Shown here piece by piece: positions 44,475 to 55,209 of a DNA stretch of 64,000 nucleotides. Position numbers and translations under genes: made by a program. The notes below the pieces were generated by a model. The model saw only the letters and a list, made by a program, of their open reading frames with translations. It ran no database searches and was not told where the DNA came from. Positions within the stretch are counted from its first letter, which is position 1; every line of letters starts with the position of its first letter. The DNA is taken from contig NC_047063.1 in NCBI RefSeq assembly GCF_902459465.1, positions 4,588,001 through 4,652,000 of the forward strand. The letters run 5' to 3'. Source of the DNA: Asterias rubens. Lineage: Eukaryota > Echinodermata > Asteroidea > Forcipulatida > Asteriidae.

Positions 44475-44720
44475 GGGGGGGGGGGGGGTTACAATTTTAC
44501 TTTAAATAACTGAAAACGGAAAAAAAAATCCCTATTGCTTATTCCACATTATTTCAATTGTTGCATTACTTTGCAAGTGGAGATTCATCAATCTTACAGG
44601 AACACACAATCGGAATGTTACCCTCATTGTGCAGTGTTTGTGAACACCCCATTGCTATATTGTGTAGTTGTCATGTGACGATTTAGATTTAGGAGGAGGA
44701 GGGGGGGGGGGGGGCTGGGG
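44475..44720 (+). repeat. Two poly-G tracts in one spacer
   Basis: G runs at 44475-44488 and 44691-44720 (the latter starting aggaggagga). No gene between them. Confidence 0.75.
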
Positions 44721-44993
44721 AATGGGGATTCACACTTTCAGGCCAGGTTGACGTGGGCATTAATGTTATCACACGGGTTTAAACTCGGGTTCTGTGTCAG
44801 GTCGACTTATATCTGGGTCATTATTTTGGACAAAGATTCCCTGTTTTACTGACCAAGAAATAAGTCAGACCCGCATGGGACCCGAAGCCGGGTCAATTCT
44901 GACATTGATTTTTTTGTTTAGAGTGCAGCCGTATTTAGTGTGTATGTACAGACGACAGAGATGTTGATCTCAACTTGTAAACAATTGTTGCGC

Positions 44994-45267
44994 TTAAAGG
45001 CACTGGACACCTTAAAGGCACTGGACACTTTTGGTATTATTGTCAAAGACCAACATCCTCATTTGATGTATCCCAACATATGCATAAAATAACAAATCTG
45101 TTAATTGACTCAATTGGTCCTCGAATTTGTACGACAATGGTGAAAAAAGACACCATTGTGCACATATTTGTGTGCTTTCAGATGCGTAAAAAGGGCTTCG
45201 GTCGTGAAGGATTTTCATACTTGAGAAAGAAATTATCTTGCATGCTCAAACAATTTAGTTTTTTGTT
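44994..45267 (+). mobile_element. TTAA MITE, GGCACTGG subfamily, with doubled left end
   Basis: Begins TTAA/AGGCACTGGACACC then again TTAA/AGGCACTGGACACTTTTGG at 45012, so the first 18 bases occur twice. Interior contains 'aaaaagggcttcgg' instead of the usual hairpin. The right end is missing; the next copy begins at the TTAA at 45267. Confidence 0.7.
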
Positions 45268-45626
45268 TAAAGGCAGTGGACACAATTGGTAATTACTCAA
45301 AATAATTGTTAGCATAAAACCTTTCGTGGTGACGAGTAATGGGGAGAGGTTGATATACAACATTTTGAGAAACGGCTCCCTCTGAAGTGCCATAGTTTTC
45401 GAGAAAGAAGTAATTTTCCACGAATTGATTTCGAGGTCTCGAAATCAATTATCTAAACGCACACAACTTCGTGTGACAAGGTTTTTTTTCTTTCATTATT
45501 ATCTCGCAAGTTCGATGACCGATTGAGCTCAAATTTTCACAGGTTTGTTACTTTATGCCTATGTTGAGATACACCAACTGAGAAGGCTAGTCTTTGACAA
45601 TTACCAATAGTGTCCACTGCGTTTAA
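45267..45626 (-). mobile_element. TTAA-flanked MITE, full length
   Basis: TTAA at 45267-45270 and 45623-45626, termini AGGCAGTGGACACAATTGG and ccaatagtgtccactgcgt. Central palindrome shortened to gatttcgaggtctcgaaatc. It abuts the preceding copy. Confidence 0.85.
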
Positions 45627-47169
45627 GAGAAAGCCGTTTCTCAAAGTGCGTTATCAATTACAGCTCTCAAGTAACAGCCCTCTAAAGAAAACGTAAAGCG
45701 GTGTTTTCGTCAGCGTTTGGTGAGGTTGGGTAAATCAGAAAATAGCAACTTACTCAAATGTTGCTATATAAATCACATAGAAAAGACGAGACAAATACAT
45801 CCTGAATGAAATGATATTATTGTACACTTTATTTCTTAATGCGTTCCGTTGACTAAAATATATCTACATTGCATGTTCAAGTCGTTCATTCAACATGTAC
45901 AACAAAATAACAACCGTGTTTACGTTTGGTTTTTTATTTATTTATTGTTATTGTAACTTTTTTTTACAAAATTTATTAACATATGGCAGAACAGCACTAT
46001 ACTAATATACAGAATGTTTCAGACTCCGATGTGCTCTAGTAGTGACAGTTATGTTGACAAGAATAAAATGAAGGTGCTTCTTGCCCGGGTTGAAAAGTGG
46101 GTGTTAGGGCATCAAAATGTCTTACCTTTTTGCCAATACAGGGGGGCGCAAAAGTGCATGGAGCTAAACAGTAACAGCAACAGACAACATAGTCAATTTC
46201 AAGGACTTTTCTTCGTAAAAATAAAATGTAAATAAACAAATCCAGTTAAAGCCCCTTTCACACGACAGCACCTTGGCAAGGGTCCCTTGCTAAAGTGTAT
46301 AAAAGGACAACAATATTGTGTACCCACCACGGTGCCTTCAAGTTGTAAAATCCTGCCAAATATTGCTATATTTAACAACCAAGTAAACATTTCGCAAGAG
46401 ACCCCTGTTAAGTTGTGGTCGCGTGAATATGGCTTTTAGACAATTGGAAAATTACGAAGTAGTGGGAAATACATAAGACGGGGCCCAAACATTTCCTATG
46501 TGAACTTAACCATTATTTTTTACCAGTATAGACTTCAACATCAAAGAATTAAGCCTTTACTCGAATTAAACAATGCCTCTTTTATTCTGACATCAATCAA
46601 TTACTTGTCTTTTTGATGAAACAAACCCCATCAAGATATGAACAAACCTCTGTTTATATTGCATAGGAATAGCAGAGCTAAAAATCTGTCCATCTATTGT
46701 CTTTGGTCGCATTTAGCAAAGTCGTTGATTTTGTGTCATTGTTTGGTCAGTCCGTCACTGGGCCTATCAGTTTGTCTGTTTGTCTATTTTGGAGCAATTA
46801 GAACCGACTTGTCAGATGCTCGTTATTGGCCTTGTCTTCGTAAAGTGTTATGTCTCATTTCTGAGAATGACGTCCGAAGCAAAGTTTTCGCTTCGTTACC
46901 TTAAATTAAATCAATAGTAGTCTTGTACGTATTGCCCTTCGCGTACCTGTCAGTCCGCCCGCCTGTCTGTTTGTATGTCAGTGTGTCTGTCACTATTTGT
47001 TTGATACAAAGTGGTCATGAGGTTTATGTATGTCTTGTTGGTTGGCAGTTAGTTAGTCTAATGTGATATTCATTTATGCTGCGGTCTGTCTGATGGTGTT
47101 ATTGTCGGTATCTTCGTGCATCTTGTTTGGCATGTACGTGTAGTCCGCTGTTTACGTCCACGATTGTTC
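45627..47169. other. Stretch without recognisable gene
   Basis: One candidate MITE (46246-46439). From 46730 to 47160 a TG/TC-rich stretch with many 'gtctgt' steps, probably a decayed simple repeat. Confidence 0.45.
46246..46439. mobile_element. Candidate MITE with imperfect termini
   Basis: TTAA/AGCCCCTTTCACACGAC on the left and gtcgcgtgaatatggctttt on the right are imperfect inverse copies. About 190 bp, no coding capacity. Not related to the main MITE in its interior. Confidence 0.45.
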
Positions 47170-47433
47170 TTAAAGGCACTGGGCACCTTTAGCAATTATC
47201 AAAGACCACTTGGTGTATCCCACAATGCATAAAATAACAAATCTGTGCAAATTTGAGCTCAATTGGTTATCGAAAAATACCCTTGTTGCACAAATTTGGG
47301 TGCTTTCAGATGCCTAACAAAGGGCTTCGGGCCTGAAGTCTCTTAAACTACCAACAGCTCTCTCCATTGCTCGTAATCAAGTAAGTTTTTATGCTAACAA
47401 TTATTTTGAGTATCAATTGCGTCCAGTGTCTAT
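47170..47433 (+). mobile_element. TTAA MITE, GGCACTGG subfamily
   Basis: TTAA/AGGCACTGGGCACCTTTAG on the left, gcgtccagtgtct on the right without TTAA. Central hairpin aagggcttcgggcctgaag, as in the copy at 44994. Confidence 0.7.
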
Positions 47434-49807
47434 CATCTCATTCGTTGGAGGTCTACACGTTTGGTATGTGTCATTCAGTCATCTGTCTTTGTACTATCCT
47501 TGTGTGATCATTGTCGGTACAATAAGTTCGATAGCAGTGCAGTCTGTCTCCGTAATATTGATCAATGCTTCCTTGTTTATATCAGTTCGGGAAACTTCTT
47601 GGTGATTTTGATCAACTGTCTGTCATTCTAGTCACAGTAATCGTCAGTACGTCAAAAATATTTTGTAAATCAACAATCACCTATCTGATTGTGGCGTACA
47701 AACTGTTAGGCTAAGGGTTCAAAAATAATGTCAAAGGTCAACAGTCACTTAAAAATGTCAATACCCCTATAGGTTTGTCTAATTTTGAAGAGAAAAGAAA
47801 AAAGGTGACTATGTCAATAAGTATGCCATCTAAGCTATACGCGTTGTGCTCAACTGTATTCTTATACACCATCTAACACGAGGTCTGGTATCCAACTCTT
47901 TGTCGTGTATATAAACTACAAATTGGTTTAATTCTGTTTGCTGACTAATGTTTGCAAATAACTTTTGTAAGGTTTAAACCAAAGTGTTCAAGTGTAGTGT
48001 GGGTACTAATGGATATAAGACAGAAGAAGACGAAAACAACATGTATGTCAACCTGATTTGCTAATTATGATTTCATGAACTCTCTTTTGTTAAATAGCAA
48101 ACCCAGTTTGATAAATTTATAATTTACTCGGCAAAAACAAACAATGTTTGTTTGGAAAAAAAACATATCTGTGATGTTTGATTCCCCCTCTGAAAAACTT
48201 ACAACCATTTAAAATATATTGCCTTTATGATTATTATAAAAGTGAACATTAAACAGGGTCTGTAATCTGTCTTAGTCCATGTCCGAGTTCGTGTGGTTGA
48301 ACTTCATTCGCTACGCTGTTGAGTGGCCCTCAGCTCTATAGTGGCCTTTATCAGTCGTTGTAAAGGAAACAACTGTTCAGTGTTTTATTCGAATGCAGCA
48401 TGCAATAGCCGTCGTTGTCGGTGTCGTCGTCGTGATTACCACTTGTTTCACTGTCGGTCTTTTGTTTTGTAAAACAATTAAGTCACATTGCGTCGTGCCT
48501 TCGTTCCTGGAACGTCGTGAGAACATACGTAAATTGTATTGGAGCCGCCATTTTGTTTACACTGATCATGTGATTCCATTGTCTGTAATGGTGTGAAGAG
48601 ATTTGTCAAACTTGCGAACATGCAAAACACACTGTCAATTTGATTTTTTTTTCTTCTAAAAAGCACAATGCTAGCTGGTACTTGAAGAGCTTTTGATCAC
48701 TATAGTCAACTTATAATTTTTAGCACCAAACTCGGTAGCCATTTTGTGTGCGTCCAAACCGATGTGATACACTCAGCGATCTAAACTTCATTTCAATTTT
48801 CAAGCAAAATATACCAAATCTCACAACCTGTCTCTTCACTCAAACTTATCAATTACTCCACCTTTTCCATCCGCTAGATAATTCTTTCGTGTTGTTATCA
48901 TTATTATTGACATACAGCCCAAAACAATCATTAACAAAACAAAATTACTGAAGAGGAAATTCCGTGGAAAGTAAGAAAGACAAAACAGTAACATGGTATT
49001 GGCCACCGTCACAATAGAAACTTGCAAGCGTGTACACGCTGTGGAAAAGTTTCAGCTAGTGACTAATTTGTCTTTGACACTAGTGAGGGCGTTGTTTGGG
49101 CCTTTGACGTCATAGCCAAGGTGTCTGGACAGAATGGTGTTCGGTACACGCCTTTAAAACAAAACAGTTTAACAAATAGAATTTGTTTTTGGCAAACTGC
49201 TTACAAACCAAAAGGATCTGTAGTAAAATTGCAAAAGGATAGATAATGGCATGACGTTTCGACCCTAGCAGAGTCTTTCTCGAAGGCTAAATATAACTTA
49301 AGTACTTTTAGGTAGCATGCAAGCCCTTGGTTAATTATTTGCGGCAAGATAACGGCCTTGTGAGCTTATTGTGTTGATTAAATTTACATACTTTAAAAGT
49401 TACTATTAGTTGTCTTTAAAAAATATATATATTTGTTTGCATGCACTTTAGATACCGATTCAAGTACATGTACTGCGCTTTCATTGTCATAATTGCACTT
49501 TTAAAGTAAAGTAAAATATTTGTTGGGACTATTAACAAGAATGAGAAAAGGTTACAACGCTTTGCAATTTTTTTTAACTGATTAACCTGATTTATAAAAA
49601 AGTTTTAGAAACCTGTCCTGGTGGTCTTGGCCAATTTGGCTACCACTGTCATCATGTGTCTACCTTGATCGTGCTGTGCGAAGCCAAAAAAACCCGCAAA
49701 GTGGCGATGTCTGCAACTAAGTTGAGGACAAAAGCAATCATGCTTGCAAGTCTAAACACTGCAAAACTGGGGTGTTCAGATATATAACACCTATGAAAAT
49801 GTGTTGA
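47434..49807. other. Stretch without recognisable gene
   Basis: No gene. Contains gcatgacgtttcgaccctag and cagagtctttctcgaaggc (49250-49288), a motif echoed at 63595-63630 (cgacgtttcgatctgtagc, acagtcttcctcag); probably ends of a dispersed element. Confidence 0.4.
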
Positions 49808-49922
49808 TATGGAAAGGTTTGCGGCAACACCATGTAATGACTATCTCTAAAGGGTTGGGGTGGTTCTGAAAAGAACCGTTGGTTTAAACTCGACGTTTCG
49901 ATCAGTATGCTCTGATCGTCTT
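49808..49922 (-). mobile_element. Half copy of the ACGTTTCGATC palindrome
   Basis: Contains aaaggtttgcggcaacacca, ggggtggttctgaaaagaac and ctcgacgtttcgatcagtat followed by gctctgatcgtcttt. It is the mirror image of the copy at 62735-62845. Confidence 0.65.
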
Positions 49923-51093
49923 TTGGAGAAAGCAAATGTGTTGGAAAAAGAAATAAGTGTAATTTTCGAACCCTATTATATGCATTTTATGTTCTTTTGG
50001 GTATCTATATGTGACAACACCCATTGTGAATACTTGAACACCCCAGTTTTTAGCAGTCTATCCATCAACACTTGTGTGTAATAAAACAAAATATTGCGGA
50101 ACAAACTTCTGCTTAGCAGATATGGGCAGGATACCATGCTCAGATTGTCCTTTGTAGTTTGGCTGGTAACCATACTCCGGCTAGCATAACTTTGTCGTGC
50201 TTAGCCTCTTGTTGAAGCAAGAAATCGGACCCATGGTCGCCTTTTATATAACTTAGTTTACATAGTTTCTCGGAGACAACGGAAATATTGAATAAATTTC
50301 TTCAGTTGTGTATTTCCTACTCTCTTACCACCTCCCGATGGGTTTGCGAATACAAACTTTGCTTATCCATTGTCCACCAATCCTGCTTTCCTTAGCAGTT
50401 TTGCAAACCCACTTTCGGTATATGTTAGACGCTTGAGCAAAATAAATGAAAATTCCAGTCGCGTACCGTTTAAAAAAAAACCAAAAAAACAATGATATAC
50501 AACATCTGTTTCTTTCCTTTAGAATAATTACTTCTGACTAATGAGTTATACAAAATCCACTCCGAGTCACAGTGTTGAAAAGGTAACAACTTCAAGTGAA
50601 AACACGGCAGAAATATCTTGAATTTCGGTCCATGTATACCCTGTTTTATCTGCTACTTCTCGAAATAAGCAGGCGATAGAAAAACAAAATGTAGATTTTA
50701 AAAACTGTCACTTTTCCTGTTGGCATTCGCAGTCGAGAGAATCGAATTGTCACACAGTCTTCTTTCTTCGGGTCGACTTTGCCTCCTGCGTCCTCATGAA
50801 AATTTGCAGGCGAGCCTCCACCAATTAATCGTCTTAAAAACGTCTTCAGTATCCGTGTACTGCATCTTGGGTATATAGTTATTGTCTGTACAAGAACATA
50901 ATATAATACCATTATTGTTCGTTCTAGTGTGTCTCTAGAATCTTGTCGCCTCCTCTTCTGGTGTTCTTGACTCAAAATCTGGAGACAAAGAGGCAGGGTA
51001 CTTTAATTAGTTAATGTTTACAGATTATTTTCGAGGGAGTAATTCTGAAACTTTGGAATTGATATTGGGTACTGCTTGTATAACATTTATTTG
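49923..51093. other. Stretch without recognisable gene
   Basis: At 50105-50215 a repeat with cttagcagatatgggcagga and taccat, tggctggtaaccat, gtgcttagc; related pieces occur at 61745-61870 and 62955-63030. No gene. Confidence 0.4.
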
Positions 51094-51345
51094 TGGCGTG
51101 TCGTGGCCTGGCGGTTAAAAGCACCAGATTCTGGTGTTTCTGATCAACAGAGTGTGCGTTCGAGTCCCAGTCGTGACACCTGTGTCCGTATGCAAGACAC
51201 TGAACCATGATGCTTCGTCCCTGGGTGGGACGTAAAGCCGTTGGTCCCGTGTGTAGTGTAACGCACGTAAAAGATCCCAGTGCACTTGTCGAAGATGATA
51301 AGGGGTTCGCATATTGTGCCACAGCACATTGTAAACCATTACATA
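51094..51345 (+). repeat. tRNA-derived SINE
   Basis: An RNA polymerase III box A-like tract (tggcctggcgg, 51104-51114) is followed about 50 bases later by a box B (gcgttcgagtcc, 51157-51168). A body follows with the landmarks cacctgtgtcc, caagacactgaacca, gggacgtaaagccg and ggggttcgc, which I recall from tRNA-derived SINEs of marine invertebrates. It is not a tRNA gene, since the arms do not fold into a cloverleaf with an acceptor stem. It lies about 15 bases left of the mGluR minisatellite. Confidence 0.7.
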
Positions 51346-51361
51346 AAAGGAGTATTAACAA

Positions 51362-51850
51362 GAGAAAGTAAACGGAGCGTGAGCGTCGCCCCAGCGTTCA
51401 AATTAATTTTACAAGAGAAAGTAAACGGAAATCAATCACCATCTCTCATGTTCAGGCGTGAGCGTACAGAAGGACATTGTGTCAGAGAGTGGCGTCGCCC
51501 CAGCGTTCAAGTTATTTTTTTACAAGAGAAAGTAAACGGAAATCAATCACCATCTGTCATGTTCCGGCGTGAGCGTACCGGAGGACGTTGTGTTAGAGAC
51601 TGGCGTCGCACCAACGTTCAAATTAAATTTACAATAGAAAGTAAACGGAAGTATAATCACCGTCTCTCATGTTCCGGCGTGAACGTACCAGAGGACGTTG
51701 TGTTAGAGACTGGCGTCGCACCAACGTTCAAATTAAATTTACAATAGAAAGTAAACGGAAATAAAATCACCGTCTCTCATGTTCCGGCGTGAACGTACCA
51801 GAGGACGTTGTGTTAGAGACTGGCGTCGCCCCAGCGTTCAGATTTTGAGC
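51362..51850. repeat. 110-bp minisatellite, about 4.4 units
   Basis: Four full units start near 51421, 51532, 51641 and 51751 (marked by gtaaacgga), after a shortened unit at 51368. Spacing is 109-111 bp. The two units nearest the mGluR exon are almost identical; the left ones differ more. On the minus strand the rightmost unit carries the end of the mGluR coding sequence and its stop codon; the other units fall in the presumed 3' UTR. The plus strand is also open through the array (51280-51747), which I take as a side effect of the repeat. Confidence 0.9.
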
Positions 51851-52048
51851 TTTCATCTCCCCGTTGGGTTTGCCCTCGATGGAGCCGCACGTTGATCTCA
51901 TCATACGGCTGTTCATCATCATTGTACCCGACGGCTTTTTATTCTTCTGGGGCGCGAACAAGACAATGTAGATTTTGGGCACGAAGATGCAGCCCAATGT
52001 GACTGTAGCACTCACAATAAAACACAGACACAGCAACGTCTGCTGAAT
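51767..52048 (-). CDS. mGluR last exon: TM7 and C-terminal tail
   Basis: This 282-bp terminal exon enters in phase 0 (acceptor cccttaacag). It encodes IQQTLLCLCFIVSATVTLG, CIFVPKIYIVLFAPQKNK and a tail of about 58 residues ending in TPEHERR and a TGA stop. VTLGC-F-PK-x-x-I-LF-PQKN is the TM7/helix boundary of group II-type mGluRs. Splicing joins SSTDYK to IQQT, as expected. The last 24 codons (from LNAGATPVSN on) and the stop lie inside the 110-bp minisatellite at 51362-51850, so the tail is repeat-derived and shows no PDZ-binding end. A minus-strand AATAAA at 51091-51086 could end the transcript, but this is weak. Confidence 0.88.
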   Translation of the reverse strand: MQQTLLCLCFIVSATVTLGCIFVPKIYIVLFAPQKNKKPSGTMMMNSRMMRSTCGSIEGKPNGEMKAQNLNAGATPVSNTTSSGTFTPEHERR

Positions 52049-52545
52049 CTGTTAAGGGAGAATGACATGGCTAAAAATTAGTTTGGAGTGAGCAATGATA
52101 TAAAAATACATAAGTTGCTTTAACTTTCTGAGGGTGCAATTATTTTACTTTGGCTCGAGAATTGGCGCACATCGGGAATCCGTAGGGCCATTTCTGATTC
52201 CCATTTCTGTGCCAGTGTGACTCGAAGTATCCAATGGGAGACGTTCAGGACGCTAGGTGGCAGCAGACTCACCAGGTAAATACACTCGGTTTGTAATGGC
52301 CGCATGCTCAGAATACCCAAGCTATGGAAACTTTCCTGGTAAGTCTGCTGCAACCCAAAGTTTACAATTTCAGTCTACTCGGATATTAGCCAGGCCCCCC
52401 CGAGTCTGAACTTTGGACCAATTTGATCCCGGTCATTTTTAAAGTGTACTTCGGGTGGTTTCCCTTTCAAATCTGAAAGCGCTCGTAGCGTCGTATAACA
52501 CAATGATTGTTTAAACTCTATTTGAGAAGGTACTGCATGACTTAC

Positions 52546-53603
52546 TTTGTAATCGGTTGAAGAAGTGCCAATATAAATTGGTATGAAGGCGATCCACACT
52601 ACACATGTGGTATACATCGCGAAGGCAATAAACTTCGCTTCGTTAAAGTTCTCGGGCATTTTGCGAGTTTTAAAGGCATATAAAGTGCACATCACGATAA
52701 GAACCATTGCATACACCAATGATAACACTAAAGACATGTCTGTTACTGCACATTCTAAAATGACTTGGTACCAAAAGGGGAAAGTTTTCGCTGGTCTCGG
52801 TGGATCTATTGCTAACCACAGGGCGGCAGCGACGAGCTGCACCGACACAAGTCCAAAGCAAATCACCATTTGTGATTTGGGGCTCGTGTACTTCGGCCTT
52901 CTCACTGAGCGTTTACCACTGTTAAAGATCCTATACACTCTGTTTGTTTTTGTGTAAAGTGCAGAGTACGAGATAACAACAGATAGGCCTAGCATGATCC
53001 GCCGAAGACAACAGGTGAGTGTGGTTGGTTTGGCAATGAGAGTGAAGACCGCGAAATAGGTGGCGAGGATGCCGAAGAGCAGAACGTAACACAGCTCCCG
53101 TCCGGACGCGCGAATGACCGGCGTGTTGTTGTAGCGGACAAACACAGCGATGACGAAGGTGGTACACGCAATACCGATGACCGCTAGCAGGGTAGGGGGC
53201 ACAGCCCAAGGCGAATCCCACGTCAGGTATTCCACTGGTATCTCCTGGCATCCCGTGCGGTTTTTATCAGGTCTCTCTCCCTCGGTGCAATTCTTACACT
53301 CCCACTCGTTGACCAGGTATTGGTAAGGCTCACAGCTTGAGCACACCCAGCAGCATTCATCGGCCGGTGATTTCTGGCGCTTCAATCCCTTGGAGATATC
53401 ACATGGCAGGGCGCATACGGACATTGGTATGCCGTCAGTTCTACTGTCGCCCCAGTTGACGTGGCTCCAGTTTAGGCGAAGCTTGTCCTGCCATGTTCCT
53501 ATGGGTTCGTAACGGTACTCGGATCCTCTTCGTTGATATTGGTAGAGTTGATAGCTACCTGGCCTGTCACCATCTTTGTTGAAACGCACTGTGCCACTAC
53601 TTC
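52546..53603 (-). CDS. mGluR exon: Cys-rich domain and TM1-TM6
   Basis: This large 1058-bp exon enters in phase 1 (acceptor atcaaccag) and leaves in phase 0 (donor AAA/GTAAGT). It encodes the end of the ligand-binding domain (SSGTVRFNKDGDRPGSYQLYQYQ), the cysteine-rich domain with all nine cysteines (SVC, LPC, ECC, WVC, SSC, WEC, NC, TGC), and TM1 to just past TM6 of a class C receptor. Class marks: RASGRELCYVLLFGI, CCLRR at TM3, ILECAVTD in loop 2 (disulfide partner), KTRKMPENFNEAKFIAF and YTTCVVWIAFIPIY. Wording such as SGRELCY-LLFG, CTLYAFKTRK and SS-x-DY fits vertebrate group II receptors (mGluR2/3) better than groups I or III; this is from remembered family features. The open frame runs past the donor into the intron, so splicing, not the frame, defines the exon end. 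Confidence 0.93.
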
Positions 53604-53631
53604 CTGGTTGATACATAAAGTTGTGTTAAAG
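53604..53631 (-). promoter_or_regulatory. mGluR splice acceptor with MITE-derived branch point
   Basis: Upstream of the acceptor (AG ending at 53604) the minus strand reads CTTTAAC at 53631-53625, a full match to the YNYTRAY branch-point consensus, with the branch A at 53626, 22 bases from the AG. This heptamer is made from the terminal CCT plus TTAA end of the MITE at 53626-53984. The branch-site role is inferred. Confidence 0.45.
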
Positions 53632-53984
53632 GCAGTGTACACTATTGGTAATTACTCAAAATAAGAATTAGCATACAACCTTACTTGGTGACGAGTAATG
53701 GGGAGAGGTTGATAGTATAACACATTGTGAAAAACGGCTCCCTCTGAAGTGATGTAATTTTCCACGAAATTCATTTCTAGACTTCAAGTTTAGAATTTGA
53801 GGTCTCAAAATCAAGCATCTGAAAGCACACAACTTCGTGTGACCAGGGTGTTTTTCTTGCAACTCTGACGACCAATCGAGCTCAAATTTACACAGGTTTG
53901 TTATTTTATGCATAATGTTGAGATACACCAACTGCATGTGTAGACTAGTCTTTGACAATTACCAATAGTGTCCACTGTCTTTAA
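53626..53984 (-). mobile_element. TTAA MITE in mGluR intron, next to the acceptor
   Basis: TTAA at 53626-53629 and 53981-53984, termini AGGCAGTGTACACTATTGG and ccaatagtgtccactgtct. Its left edge lies 22 bases from the splice acceptor of the exon that starts at 53603 (minus strand). Confidence 0.85.
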
Positions 53985-54127
53985 CATAAGACATTATGAG
54001 AAAACTTTATTACTCTCCACAAAGAAGAAATTACATTGCTCGCACAAGTTCTTAAAAGCACCACGAGTGTCAACAAAGTTACAAAAAGGCAGATACTAAT
54101 AGTGCACATGAAACAACGCACAACGCT

Positions 54128-54183
54128 AGCTACCAAAGTAAGTCTTTATGCTATCAACAATATTATTACTTTGAGTAATTACC
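54128..54183 (+). mobile_element. Right-end fragment of the TTAA MITE
   Basis: Contains gctaccaaagtaagtcttta, then tgctatcaacaatatta and ttgagtaattacc, i.e. the penultimate part of a + copy, joined directly to the next copy. Located in the mGluR intron. Confidence 0.5.
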
Positions 54184-54541
54184 GATTAGTATTGGTTATT
54201 ACTAAAAATAATTGTAAGCATACAAATATTTGGTAACGAGCAACGGAGAGCTGTTGATTGTATAAACCATTGTAAGAAACGGCTGCCTCTGAAGTAACGT
54301 ATATTTTGAGAAACAAGTGATTTCTCACTAAAATATTTAAATTTGATTTCGAGACCTAAGAAATCAAGCATCTGAAAGCAGTACAACTTATACAACAGGG
54401 GTGTTTTTTCTTCCATTAGTCTCTCGCAACTCCGACGACCAATTAAGGTCAAATGATCACAGTTTTGTTATGCATTTGTTGAGATACACCAAGTGAGAAG
54501 ACTGGTCTTTGACAATTACCAATAGTGTCCAGTGTCTTTAA
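54184..54541 (-). mobile_element. TTAA MITE in mGluR intron, left terminus lost
   Basis: Interior from 'ttactaaaaataattgtaag' through 'ctgcctctgaagtaacg' and 'cgagacctaagaaatc' to the right terminus ccaatagtgtccagtgtct/TTAA (54538-54541). The TTAA is shared with the next element. Confidence 0.75.
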
Positions 54542-54906
54542 AGGGTAGGTACACGTTTGGTAATATTGTCAAAGACCAGCTTCTCACTTGGTGTATCCCA
54601 TCATAACCGTAAAATAACAAGCATGTGAAAATTTGGGCTCAATCGGTCACCGAAGTTGCGAGAAAATGATAAAAGAAAAAACACCCTTGTTTGTGTGCTT
54701 TCAGATCAGAATAAAAGACTTCTAGCTAGAATGTCTTTTATTATTTTAGTGAGAAATTACCTCTTTCTCAAACACTACGTTACTTCAGAGAGAGTCGTTT
54801 CCCACAATGTTTCATACTATCAACAGCTCTCCAATGCTCATTACCAAGTCAGTTTTTAAGTTAATATTTGTTTTGAGTAATAACCAAATGTGTACCTTCC
54901 CTTTAA
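54538..54906 (+). mobile_element. TTAA MITE, GGTACACG subfamily, in mGluR intron
   Basis: TTAA at both ends (54538-54541, 54903-54906). Termini AGGGTAGGTACACGTTTGG and caaatgtgtaccttccct. Central hairpin aataaaagacttct/agaatgtcttttatt, the same kind as in the copy at 43107 but in the opposite orientation. Confidence 0.85.
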
Positions 54907-55011
54907 GCAAGTTGTTTTCGCTGTCATCACTTCAGTGCACCGCAATGCATTATTTTAACCAAATCTATTTTTGTTTATTGCAAATTAAGGATGATAGTAA
55001 CACTCACTCAC

Positions 55012-55209
55012 CCTGGAATGACACATTTTTGAGATAATCCAGTAGTTGTTTACCGTCGATCCGTAGGAGTTCCTGGCACAGACCCGATGTCCCATTACAC
55101 AGGTCCGCCTGCATCGTGTGAAGGGCATGAGCGAAGGAATAGACGGCGTCGGTCACGAACGATATCTTGCCCTCTTGTTCGTACTTCGCTGCTGAAATGC
55201 TTTCCAGTC
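55012..55209 (-). CDS. mGluR exon: end of ligand-binding domain
   Basis: This 198-bp exon is phase 1 at both ends, with acceptor tcaccag and donor CAGG/GTGAGT. It encodes LESISAAKYEQEGKISFV, TDAVYSFAHALHTM, the LCNGTSGLC disulfide region and IDGKQLLDYLKNVSFQ. The Lys in YEQEGK corresponds to the Lys that binds the ligand's distal carboxylate in mammalian receptors (Lys405 in mGluR4, Lys409 in mGluR1). Together with the Asp in the exon at 61.3 kb this argues for a real glutamate-type pocket. The downstream intron (53604-55011) carries three MITE copies. Confidence 0.9.

Noticed and set aside
51104-51168. tRNA gene
   Set aside because: Box A and box B are present but no acceptor stem or cloverleaf can be formed, and the sequence continues as a typical SINE body.
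51280-51747. 155-codon plus-strand frame over the minisatellite
   Set aside because: It is the translation of the tandem repeat on the strand opposite to the mGluR tail. Repetition keeps the frame open; no start context or domain supports a gene.
52375-52545. Open frame continuing past the transmembrane exon of the mGluR
   Set aside because: A consensus donor at 52545 and the matching TM7 exon at 52048 show that this is intron read-through.
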